Of a DNA stretch of 64,000 bases, positions 1 to 6,293 are shown one piece after another. Made by a program: the position numbers and the translations under genes. The stretch covers positions 4,511,501 through 4,575,500 of the forward strand of contig NC_019689.1 of assembly GCF_000317025.1 (NCBI RefSeq). The letters run 5' to 3'. Each line of letters starts with the position of its first letter. Within the stretch, counting starts at the first letter, position 1. Origin of the DNA: Pleurocapsa sp. PCC 7327. Its GTDB lineage: Bacteria; Cyanobacteriota; Cyanobacteriia; Cyanobacteriales; Microcystaceae. The notes under the pieces were generated by a model. The model was not told the origin of the DNA and did no database searches. It was given only the letters and a program-made list of their open reading frames with translations.

Positions 1-110
1 ATATTACAGTTTTACTGAGATAGTTGTCACCCATACGATCGAAGATCCGTAATTTTACGATTGGATGACCGATAAATCGACAATACATTATAGGAAGAGG
101 ACTCTAAACC

Positions 111-856
111 GAATGGCACTAAGATAAGGGGAACGCCTTGCGCAATCAACATCGCAGACTTTGTAAGTGCTGAGGTTAGAATGCGTCGCGCGTGCAATGA
201 CGATCCAAAATGTTTTCAATTGGGAGAAAAAGCTTTCAAGCCCGTAAAATACTTTTTTGGAACTTGAAAGCCAATTGGAATAATAATATTGTGACAAATC
301 GTGTCAGAATTCTTCAAGAAAAATTTAGGCAGAGTCTGGGACTACCGTTTGAGAATTTATTGCCGTCATGGGAGATTCAAAAAGTTATCGATGAATTAAA
401 AGTTAAATATCGTCGGCGATTATTTGACCCAATAGTAACTCTTGAAAACTACTTTGGGCATGGAAGTTTTACGAGGTAAAACTCCCGCTATGGTAGGTAA
501 AGAACTTTATGTTTATTTGCTTGCCTACAATTTGTTACGTACCTTAATGTGGGAATCTGGTACGACTTACGGTGTGCCACCAGTACGCTTATCATTACAA
601 GGAACTCGTCATCACTTGCATAATTTTATTCCTCAATTATTAGCTGCTTCATCCGCACAACTTCATCAAATTTATCGGACTTTACTAAAAGTTGTTGTTC
701 ACAAGTCGGTGAGCGATCGCCCCGGCAGAAGTGAACCAAGAGTTCGTAAACGTCGCCCTAAAGCTTATCCTTTGATGAAGCAGCCTAGACATCAGTACGC
801 CGAACAATGGCAAACTGCTTGAATGATAAGTGTTTCCACTTATCTTAGTGCCATTC
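111..856 (+). mobile_element. IS4-type element with internal deletion
   Basis: The ends carry an 18-bp terminal inverted repeat beginning GAATGGCACTAAGATAAG (111-128 and, inverted, 839-856). Inside are the first ~78 codons of an IS4-family transposase (from 210) joined at about 442 directly to the last ~126 codons (to 822). The catalytic middle of the protein is missing, so this copy cannot code for an active enzyme but keeps both ends and could be moved in trans. No flanking target duplication was found. What is inferred: a MITE-like non-autonomous derivative. Confidence 0.8.
210..822 (+). pseudogene. IS4-family transposase remnant, N- and C-terminal parts fused
   Basis: The 5' part (210-441) encodes an N-terminal DNA-binding section with the stretch FRQSLGLPFENLLPSWE, typical of cyanobacterial IS4-type transposases. 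The 3' part (from about 442, in another frame) encodes KTTLGMEVLRGKTP and then YVYLLAYNLLRTLMW, the usual C-terminal helical region, ending with a basic tail (RVRKRRPK). Everything between, including the first two catalytic acidic residues, is deleted and the two parts are out of frame. It is a pseudogene. Confidence 0.8.
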
Positions 857-1212
857 TTCCATGCCCAAAGTAGTTTTCAAGAGTTACTATTGGGTCAAAT
901 AATCGCCGACGATATTTAACTTTTAATTCATCGATAACTTTTTGAATCTCCCATGACGGCAATAAATTCTCAAACGGTAGTCCCAGACTCTGCCTAAATT
1001 TTTCTTGAAGAATTCTGACACGATTTGTCACAATATTATTATTCCAATTGGCTTTCAAGTTCCAAAAAAGTATTTTACGGGCTTGAAAGCTTTTTCTCCC
1101 AATTGAAAACATTTTGGATCGTCATTGCACGCGCGACGCATTCTAACCTCAGCACTTACAAAGTCTGCGATGTTGATTGCGCAAGGCGTTCCCCTTATCT
1201 TAGTGCCATTCG
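857..1212 (-). mobile_element. inverted partial copy of the same deleted IS4-type element
   Basis: Positions 856-1212 are the exact reverse complement of 110-466 as far as I can read them (357 bp arms). The copy contains the outer end of the element, the N-terminal transposase fragment (1112 down to about 870) and the first bases beyond the internal-deletion junction. It then stops abruptly against the terminal repeat of the neighbouring copy. Because the deletion junction itself is duplicated, the copy was made after the deletion. Confidence 0.75.
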
Positions 1213-1272
1213 ACTATAGAGACGATCACACCCAACCCGCAAGCAGGCACTTTTTCGTGAGGTAGGTACCAT

Positions 1273-1638
1273 TTGGTTGCAAATGTGAACCCACAGGATA
1301 ATCAAGGTCAGAAAAATTTTTCTGTTGCTTCAAGCAGGCTCATTAAGATGTTTGAGGATTGCATTGGGTGTAAATGGACGCTTCACATTTTGATCCAAAT
1401 TCAGCGCGGTGTGAACCGTCCACGAGCTTTGGTGAAGACAAAACCGGGATTAACAACCAAGGTACTGAATGAACGTCTTGCTAAGATGGTTCAATTTGGA
1501 ATTTTGGAGAAATTAAGCTACCCTGAAATTCCTCCGCGTGTTGAGTACCAATTGACTCCTTTCGGGAAAGAGTTTCTCGAAATCCTTGATCGCGTTGAAG
1601 AGCTACACTGCAAATTCACGAGTGACTTGCAGGAATAA
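1273..1638 (+). CDS. HxlR-family winged-helix transcriptional regulator
   Basis: A 121-residue protein with the HxlR/DUF24 pattern: the segment CIGCKWTLHILIQIQRG (about residues 30-47) opens the winged helix, followed by the recognition section KVLNERLAKMVQFGILEK and the wing with VEYQLTPFGKEF. Members bind DNA as dimers and often respond to aldehydes or redox stress through a cysteine near the start of the domain; C30 and C33 are present here. The start is a TTG preceded by a GAGG about 10 bases upstream. It stands alone between the IS4 structure and the attC-like site at 1693, so it may have been part of the former cassette array. Its target is not evident. Confidence 0.75.
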   Translation: MVANVNPQDNQGQKNFSVASSRLIKMFEDCIGCKWTLHILIQIQRGVNRPRALVKTKPGLTTKVLNERLAKMVQFGILEKLSYPEIPPRVEYQLTPFGKEFLEILDRVEELHCKFTSDLQE

Positions 1639-1692
1639 TTGAGATCGTAGCTCACAGACAAAATGGTAACTGCATCTTTACCAATTACCTAA

Positions 1693-1785
1693 GCCGTATA
1701 ACGACCAAGTTGAGCAGCGCTAGATAACACATAAACGAAGCAAGCAATTGCCATACGATGCTGCTCCAACGACTTGTTAGCTGGC
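1693..1785 (-). other. attC-like recombination site (candidate)
   Basis: Two arms can pair: 1693-1719 and 1758-1784. The ends match as GCC..TAAC against GTTA..GGC, and the inner arms match as GTTGAGCAGC against GCTGCTCCAAC with one unpaired base in one arm. This is the architecture of integron attC sites (R and L boxes with extrahelical bases around a variable loop). The stop codon of doc lies inside the outer box, which is where cassette genes usually end. The outer boxes depart from the strict consensus, so this is a candidate by structure and context. Confidence 0.5.
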
Positions 1786-2163
1786 GGTTGTATTCTTCTG
1801 CAACCATTCTACAAATGCTTTGCGCCCTAGCTCACCTGATGCGATTGCCAGCACCACACGCTCCTGTTCATCCACAGAGGCGTTAATTTCCATTCCGTTT
1901 AGGACAAGAAAAGTTTCCATCGCAGCATGACCTGTACGCTTGTTTCCATCTACAAATGGATGATTTATGATGATAGACAAACCTAGTGCTGCTGCTTTCT
2001 CCAGTAAGCTTGGGTACAAATCTTCTCCACCAAATGTCATTCGAGGCTGCGCGATCGCTGACTCCAACAACCCTACATCTCGGAGACCGAATGTTCCACC
2101 AGATTGATCAATGACTCTGCGATGTAGTTCTAGCACTTCGATTAACGTCAGGAAACGCATCAT
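1777..2163 (-). CDS. doc: Doc-type (Fic fold) toxin
   Basis: A 128-residue death-on-curing protein. The Fic/Doc core motif [11 protein letters not shown] is complete (H68 onward). Doc toxins phosphorylate the elongation factor EF-Tu in characterised systems and are held inactive by the partner protein. Length is normal for the family (about 125-130) and no break is visible. The ATG overlaps the stop codon of the upstream gene by four bases (ATGA), so the two are translationally coupled. The gene lies between two attC-like hairpins, suggesting it arrived as an integron cassette. Known: family and motif. Inferred: toxin activity here and cassette origin. Confidence 0.88.
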   Translation of the reverse strand: MMRFLTLIEVLELHRRVIDQSGGTFGLRDVGLLESAIAQPRMTFGGEDLYPSLLEKAAALGLSIIINHPFVDGNKRTGHAAMETFLVLNGMEINASVDEQERVVLAIASGELGRKAFVEWLQKNTTAS

Positions 2164-2357
2164 GCTAACCGCTGATATAACTCAGTATTTTTTGTTAGCA
2201 CATAATTTGCAGCATCAACAAATTCGCTCTTTTGAGAATTTAGCCAATCTTCCAAGCTTGCCTTCAACAAAACTTCGGGCGTAATTCCATGGACTGTTGC
2301 CAAATCTTGTAGCTTTTGGAATTGGGTGTCTGAAAGTTCAAGGGTAATAGAAGCCAT
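2160..2357 (-). CDS. antitoxin partner of Doc
   Basis: A 65-residue protein directly upstream of, and overlapping, doc. Its N-terminal part begins [10 protein letters not shown], a strand followed by two helices ([21 protein letters not shown]), which resembles a ribbon-helix-helix DNA-binding section rather than classical Phd. The C-terminal tail ([21 protein letters not shown]) would be the segment that blocks the Fic active site, as in Phd-Doc. A GC-rich GATCGC lies between it and the upstream attC-like site. Function is inferred from the operon and size. Confidence 0.75.
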   Translation of the reverse strand: MASITLELSDTQFQKLQDLATVHGITPEVLLKASLEDWLNSQKSEFVDAANYVLTKNTELYQRLA

Positions 2358-2456
2358 AGCGATCGCTCTCTTAATGTTTCTGGGTCAAGTTTAGCATCTA
2401 CACCCAAGCAGTAGCCTCGTTTCACTGGCCCAACCCAAGAACTAAGCCGGCTAAAG

Positions 2457-2508
2457 GCTTAATTGAGCGGCGGCAGATAACCTCGAACTCAGCGCCAGCT
2501 CATTATGC
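2457..2508 (-). other. second attC-like hairpin (candidate)
   Basis: Arms 2457-2472 and 2493-2508 pair as GC-TAAT-GAGC-GGCG with one mismatch and a single unpaired base in each arm; the 20-base loop lies between. The outer boxes read GCTTAAT and ATTATGC, similar to R boxes. Together with the site at 1693-1785 it brackets the antitoxin/doc genes exactly as attC sites bracket a gene cassette. Confidence 0.42.
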
Positions 2509-2529
2509 TGTGATCGCCTCCAATGAACG

Positions 2530-2774
2530 TTATTTCTCTAAAAGTGTTGTAACTCCTGGCAAAATACTGACGTGAGTGGAGCTATCTTGGACAGCTTCAA
2601 GGTCTCCGGTAATTTTGCTGTCGTCAATTTGCCAAAGTGGATCTTTTCCCGTTCCTCCAAACTTTGCAGGTCTACGGAAGGCTGGCAAACTTTCAATTGC
2701 CAGCGAAACAAACATTGCTTTTGTATTTCTAATGGCTACCGCTACAAGTTCACCTGATGAAGGATTGTGCGTTC
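2530..2774 (-). pseudogene. 3' part of an unidentified gene split by IS1
   Basis: Encodes a C-terminal section with SSGELVAVAIRNTKAM, SLPAFRRPAKFGGTGKD and PLWQIDDSKITGDL. I do not recognise the function. It is the continuation of the gene that starts at 3695: both sides of the IS1 copy carry the 8-bp repeat GTGCGTTC. When the IS and one repeat are removed on paper, the 5' part runs into the wrong frame and stops after about five codons, so a frameshift is present as well. Confidence 0.6.
2767..2774. repeat. target site duplication of IS1, left copy
   Basis: GTGCGTTC, repeated at 3529-3536 on the other side of the IS1 element. Confidence 0.8.
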
Positions 2775-2798
2775 GGCATTGCTGAATAAGCATATGAT

Positions 2799-3160
2799 TC
2801 ACTGAGGGACAAGCACCTCTCCAAATTTCAGGTAGTGCAGTAACAATTTGAGCGAGTGCTTTAGCATTGCTACGGACTTCGAGTAGCACAACGTCTTGCG
2901 GTGCAATCGAGCCAGGTAGTGACGTAATCGGGTATTTTCGCCTTCCACCCGCGTCATGTAAGTCTTGCTGATAATGTGGTCGCCATCGGGAATGAAACCA
3001 GGATAGACCTTCCAACCATCGGTGACATAGAAATAGCACTTCCAAGCGGCCACGATGGCCCACAAGGGACGGAACGTTTCCGCGCTATGAGCCCCTAAAA
3101 CCCACCCTAAAATCCCCGCTTTGAAGTGGTCAACGGCAGTCCACAGCCAAATCTTGTTTT
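2799..3160 (-). CDS. IS1 InsB-like transposase section, expressed by -1 frameshift
   Basis: After a -1 slip on the A7 run the protein continues KNKIWLWTAVDHFKAGILGW, then YVTDGWKVYPGFI and NTRLRHYLARLHRKTLCYSKS, ending KFGEVLVPQ. These are the DDE (IS1 type) sections: the D of TAVDHF, the D of VTDGW and the E of VEGENTRLRHYL. The frame contains no ribosome binding site or start of its own near the slip, which fits production of a fused InsA-InsB transposase as in IS1. Both frames are undamaged, so the copy may be active. Confidence 0.8.
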
Positions 3161-3489
3161 TTTGTGCCCACAAAGGTCTCCAACTCATCCAATTCCCCCA
3201 CTTCCGGCGTGACTTCTGGTTCGTAAGCATCGGCTAACAATTCCCCAATTTGCTTGACCCAAGTAATCACCGTTGTATGGTGAACGCCTTTGACTCGTTC
3301 AATGGCTCGAAATCCCATGCCGTTGACATCCAGTTTGAGACAGTCCCGCTTAAACTCATCACCATAGCCTGCAGGGGGATCATAGGTTTCAATGAACTGC
3401 CGCCGACAAGCTTTACAAAGGTAATTTTGTTTACCTCTTTGCTTACCGTTCTTACCGAGCGCAGTAGAGCCACATTCAGGACATTGCAT
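3130..3489 (-). CDS. IS1 InsA-like protein
   Basis: A 119-residue protein opening with a zinc-finger section (MQCPECGSTALGKNG ... YLCKACRRQF, four cysteines as CxxC pairs) and then a helix-turn-helix (GFRAIERVKGVHHTTVITWVKQIG). In IS1, InsA binds the ends and represses transposition. Near its 3' end lies a run of seven A on the coding strand (3157-3163 as T on the plus strand), the place where a -1 slip joins it to the InsB frame. The last residues (QDLAVDCR) are outside the conserved part and belong to the unslipped product. Confidence 0.82.
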   Translation of the reverse strand: MQCPECGSTALGKNGKQRGKQNYLCKACRRQFIETYDPPAGYGDEFKRDCLKLDVNGMGFRAIERVKGVHHTTVITWVKQIGELLADAYEPEVTPEVGELDELETFVGTKKQDLAVDCR

Positions 3490-3528
3490 TGGTTTTACCC
3501 TCGTTTCATATCCTCATTATGCAATGCC

Positions 3529-3536
3529 GTGCGTTC
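3529..3536. repeat. target site duplication of IS1, right copy
   Basis: GTGCGTTC, identical to 2767-2774. Confidence 0.8.
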
Positions 3537-3695
3537 TACTTCTGGTCGAAGGTACCCCTGCTCATCCAACCAATCTCTAGACATTTGTTCGATGTCAATG
3601 TCGATGCCAGGTCTGATTCCCAATATCCGAGCGCTACGTCCCACTTTGAGTTTACCGTTTTCCTCTGCCATGCCGCGATAATAGAGTGTTACCAT
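3529..3695 (-). pseudogene. 5' part of an unidentified gene split by IS1
   Basis: Starts MVTLYYRGMAEENGKLKVGR and continues RSARILGIRPGIDIDI to YLRPEVERT, where the IS1 copy begins. The rest of the gene is at 2530-2774. I recognise no domain. It could have been another passenger of the cassette region, since no attC-like hairpin could be found next to it this is open. Confidence 0.55.
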
Positions 3696-3764
3696 CAGCC
3701 AGAATCAGATTAATATGAGCGCCAACCATTTAGTGTAAGCCCATTTTGCATCAATATTAATGCG

Positions 3765-4289
3765 CTACCATATTACCCTTGAACCAGGACTATAAGCACT
3801 GTAACTACTGTAACTATCACTGTAGGTACTACTGTTAGTAGAGGTATTTTTAGTTTCCTCTTCCTTCTGTTTGCACTGAGGCTCTTCCCTTGGCTTTCCC
3901 GTCACCTGCCAAATCTTGATTGTATCATCATAACTGCCACTAACCAAAGTTTTTCCATCCGGGCTGATAGCTACAGTACTAACACCATCTGAATGTCCCG
4001 TAAGAGTGCGGAGTAGTTCCCCCGTACTTAAACGCCAAATCTTAATTGTACCGTTACAACTGCCACTGACCAAAGTTTTTCCATCCGGGCTGATAGCGAC
4101 AGTACTAACGCCAACGCCATCAGTGAGACAACGCAGCAATTTCCCCGTACTTAAACGCCAAATTGTAATTGAATCATCATAGTTGCCATTGCTGGCTAAG
4201 GTCTGGCCATCCGGGCTGATAGCAACTGAATAAACAAAGCATGAATGCTCCTCAGTCAGAGTGCGCAGTAGTTTCCCTGTATATGAACT
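3765..4289 (-). pseudogene. WD40-repeat protein, 5'-truncated remnant
   Basis: The open frame runs unbroken from the right end of the IS605-type element to the stop at 3765 (about 175 codons). It contains three WD40 blades, each with SPDGKTL(V/A)S, IKIW and the strand TGxLLRTL. The tail after the last blade is rich in K/E and then Ser/Tyr (STYSDSYSSYSAYS). Full WD40 proteins of cyanobacteria have seven or more blades and often an N-terminal kinase or NACHT domain; none of this is left. The missing 5' part is not found on the other side of the mobile element. Confidence 0.75.
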
Positions 4290-4309
4290 ACCTACGGACT
4301 TCGCTTGCG

Positions 4310-5581
4310 CTACCTCCGAGGTTTCTGACGCTTCACCTGCTGAACTTTCCTAAACCCTCCACAATGCTGTGGGGTCTTAGAAAGAGGTTCAGCATCAGCG
4401 TTTGAGAGGCTAGTTCCTAACCCCAAAGCGTAATTGAGCATTACCATTGATGCTGCCACATCACGAGCCGCAGTGAAGTTGCAGTTTTCACAATGATGCA
4501 CACGCTCGGCTAACTCTTTTTTCTTTTTGTAACCACACCGAGGGCAAGTTTGGGATGGTGCAATTTTGAGAGGTACTTCAACAAATACCCCACTACATTC
4601 ACTGAGCTTAGATCTGATTAGTGAAGTTAGATTGCCAATCCCAACATCTAACAGCGAGCTATTGAGTCCTGTTTTTTGATGTTTTCTTTGGCTGCCCTTG
4701 TTTGCTTTACGAGTCATCCCTTTGATGTTCAACTTCTCAGTAGCTACCAGTGAATTACTCTTTCCTATCTGTGTAGCTACTTGATGTTGCCAATCTTGTC
4801 TTTGATTGGTCACTTTACTTTGAAGTCTACTAATTTGTTTCCTGGCTTTTCTCCAACGTTTAGATGCTTTAATCTTCTTTTTGAAATTAGGCGCACGCTT
4901 GCGACGCAATCTCTTAGATAATTGCTTTATTTTTTGTTGAGTTTTGGCTAAAAATTTCGGAGGAGCAATTATTGTTCCATCTGAACAAGCAATAGCGTGG
5001 TGAGTACCAAAATCTAAACCTATAGCACCAGTGCTAGTTTCTCGTTTTGGTTCGCAGTTTACAGTGATTGAAGCATACCATTTACCTGGTTTCCAGATGA
5101 TTGTACAAGTTGTTGGTGTCCCCCAAGTTCTAGCTTTACCTCTCATCTGAATTTGTCCTAAATTAGACAATTCCAGGTAGCCGTTATCGCCTGATGTATG
5201 CGCTTTCCATCCACTTATTCCTGGATAAGTCCGACCACGATCATGTCGTGCAGACTTGAATTTTGGGTATCCACTCAATCCACGGAAAAAACGTTGAAAG
5301 GCATAGTCAACACCCTTTACCGTTGCCTGTAAAGCTTGCGCACCTAATTCTTTATATTCAGGCCAACATTCTTTGAAATCTGGCAGAATATTTTGCTGGT
5401 CATAGTAGCTAATAGAATTCCCAAAACGCTGATATTCTGTCTTTCTGTGGTAAAGACAGGCCTTGAACAAATCTTTATGAAGTCGTCGCCAATAATGCAA
5501 TTTCGACTCCTGAGATTTAGTTGGATATAAGCGAAAGGTGGTTCTACGTGTTACTCTCATGGGTGCGAGCGTACCATTCAC
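4310..5581 (-). CDS. tnpB: TnpB, RNA-guided nuclease of the IS605 group
   Basis: A 423-residue protein with all hallmarks of TnpB: N-terminal wedge region (RRTTFRLYPTKSQESKLHYW), the RuvC-like catalytic residues D190 (GLDFG), E282 (ATEKLN) and D374 (AARDVAAS), and a zinc-binding CPRCG/CENC pair (C346, C349, C364, C367). Characterised TnpB proteins are guided by an RNA made from the right end of the element and cut the donor site so that the copy is restored. A second possible start is M8 (5560). The coding sequence is complete, while its tnpA partner is broken, so the element cannot move itself but may still cleave. The guide RNA would overlap the 3' end near 4290-4400. Confidence 0.9.
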   Translation of the reverse strand: MNGTLAPMRVTRRTTFRLYPTKSQESKLHYWRRLHKDLFKACLYHRKTEYQRFGNSISYYDQQNILPDFKECWPEYKELGAQALQATVKGVDYAFQRFFRGLSGYPKFKSARHDRGRTYPGISGWKAHTSGDNGYLELSNLGQIQMRGKARTWGTPTTCTIIWKPGKWYASITVNCEPKRETSTGAIGLDFGTHHAIACSDGTIIAPPKFLAKTQQKIKQLSKRLRRKRAPNFKKKIKASKRWRKARKQISRLQSKVTNQRQDWQHQVATQIGKSNSLVATEKLNIKGMTRKANKGSQRKHQKTGLNSSLLDVGIGNLTSLIRSKLSECSGVFVEVPLKIAPSQTCPRCGYKKKKELAERVHHCENCNFTAARDVAASMVMLNYALGLGTSLSNADAEPLSKTPQHCGGFRKVQQVKRQKPRR

Positions 5582-5727
5582 TTAACGCCCAGTGCAACCT
5601 TTGCTCAGAAAGAGTTCTCATGCTCTATTTTGTATTCACTTGCATATTGTATTGGTAACGAAGTATCGAGGCAAGGTGATTACTTCTGAAATTCTCACTA
5701 GGTGAACAACAAAAAAGCATTATAAAT

Positions 5728-5747
5728 CCCCGTCCTTAAGGACGGGG
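5728..5747. repeat. 20-bp perfect palindrome (hairpin) between tnpB and tnpA remnant
   Basis: CCCCGTCCTTAAGGACGGGG, perfectly self-complementary. Such hairpins are the usual ends of IS200/IS605-type elements, yet this one is internal and directly precedes the truncated tnpA. It may mark the edge of a second element whose end replaced the 5' half of tnpA. Confidence 0.7.
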
Positions 5748-5753
5748 TCTCAA

Positions 5754-5972
5754 TTGGTCAGTCTGTCTCCAGACAACCAGATTTCTGAGTTTGTAAAAGT
5801 TCTCAAAGCGTCATCAAGCAGACTAATTCGCAAGGAGTTCAAGTCTCATGTTGACAAATACTACTGGAAACCTGTTTTTTGGTCTAGCTCATACTTGGTC
5901 AATTCCAGTGGCGGAGTATCGCTTGATGTTTTGAAAAAATCTATCAAGCAACAAGATTCTCCGCGTAGCTAA
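5754..5972 (+). pseudogene. TnpA (Y1 HUH transposase) C-terminal fragment
   Basis: Encodes SSSRLIRKEF, then YYWKPVFWSSSYLVNSSGG and KKSIKQQDSP, the end of an IS200-type TnpA. The family is 130-150 residues long; the HUH metal-binding motif in the N-terminal half is gone. Only the helix that carries the nucleophilic tyrosine and the C-terminal part remain. It begins right after the internal palindrome. Confidence 0.75.
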
Positions 5973-5995
5973 CTATATCCTGCCCTTGCTTTCAT

Positions 5996-6024
5996 CCCCC
6001 AGTTCCGTTTCCCTGCACTGGGGG
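5996..6024. repeat. subterminal hairpin of the IS605-type element
   Basis: CCCCCAGT (5996-6003) pairs with ACTGGGGG (6017-6024) around a 13-base loop, just downstream of the tnpA remnant: the likely left-end hairpin recognised by TnpA. Confidence 0.6.
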
Positions 6025-6068
6025 ACTTCCCGCAAGGATGTTAACTCATTTTTTAGATTAATATTCTT

Positions 6069-6218
6069 ATGAGTTATGCAAGAGGTCTATTGCAAAATGG
6101 CTATGATATTCGCACGGTGCAGGAATTACTCGGACATAAAGATGTCAAGACAACCATGATTTATACCCACGTACTAAATCGAGGTGGTAAGGCTGTCAGA
6201 AGTCCTCTCGATTCTTGA
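6069..6218 (+). pseudogene. integron integrase (IntI) C-terminal remnant
   Basis: The frame 6069-6218 encodes 49 residues: [17 protein letters not shown], then [14 protein letters not shown] and KAVRSPLDS. The sequence [16 protein letters not shown] is characteristic of integron integrases and separates them from XerC/XerD. The last histidine of the tyrosine recombinase box (LLGH, residue 23) and the catalytic tyrosine (Y32 of MIYTHV) are present. The frame is closed by a stop at 6042, and no integrase sequence is found upstream, where the IS605-type element begins. Known: the signature. Inferred: the host once had a complete chromosomal integron whose cassettes lay to the left. Confidence 0.85.
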
Positions 6219-6250
6219 TAGGTTAGTTGATGATTGAAATGCGATCGCAC

Positions 6251-6280
6251 AAAACTAAAAGACAGGAGAAAAATCTCCTG
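6251..6280 (-). terminator. rho-independent terminator of glsF
   Basis: On the minus strand CAGGAGATTTTTCTCCTG (6263-6280) forms a hairpin followed by GTCTTTTAGTTTT. It lies 14 bases past the glsF stop codon. Confidence 0.8.
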
Positions 6281-6293
6281 CCTTTGCTAAATT

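Larger units (their letters stand above)
110..1212. repeat. 357-bp inverted repeat arms around a 389-bp spacer
   Basis: Arms are 110-466 and 856-1212. The spacer holds the C-terminal transposase fragment and the 3' end of the first element. The structure would fold into a long hairpin. Confidence 0.8.
2775..3528 (-). mobile_element. IS1-family insertion sequence with 8-bp target duplication
   Basis: The element is 754 bp long. Its ends are imperfect inverted repeats: GGCATTGC-GAATAAGCATATGA at 2775 against GGCATTGCATAATGAGGATATGA read inward from 3528. It is flanked by the direct repeat GTGCGTTC at 2767-2774 and 3529-3536, the size expected for IS1. It encodes two reading frames corresponding to InsA and InsB. 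Confidence 0.85.
4296..6040. mobile_element. IS605-type element, divergent tnpB and decayed tnpA
   Basis: tnpB (minus strand) and a tnpA remnant (plus strand) are arranged back to back as in IS605. Subterminal hairpins typical of this family can be seen: one at 5996-6024 just beyond tnpA. The boundaries are approximate because IS605 elements make no inverted repeats or target duplications. On the left it abuts the WD40 remnant and on the right the integron integrase remnant, so it sits between two genes neither of which is whole. Confidence 0.7.

Noticed and set aside
3700..3765. Third attC-like site next to the gene split by IS1
   Set aside because: Only short AT-rich symmetric pieces are present (TTAATAT, GCGCTAC), without inner and outer paired boxes.
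6069..6095. Resemblance of the start of the IntI remnant to the IS5 inverted repeat
   Set aside because: The bases encode a normal integrase sequence in frame, and no IS boundary lies there; the match is by chance.
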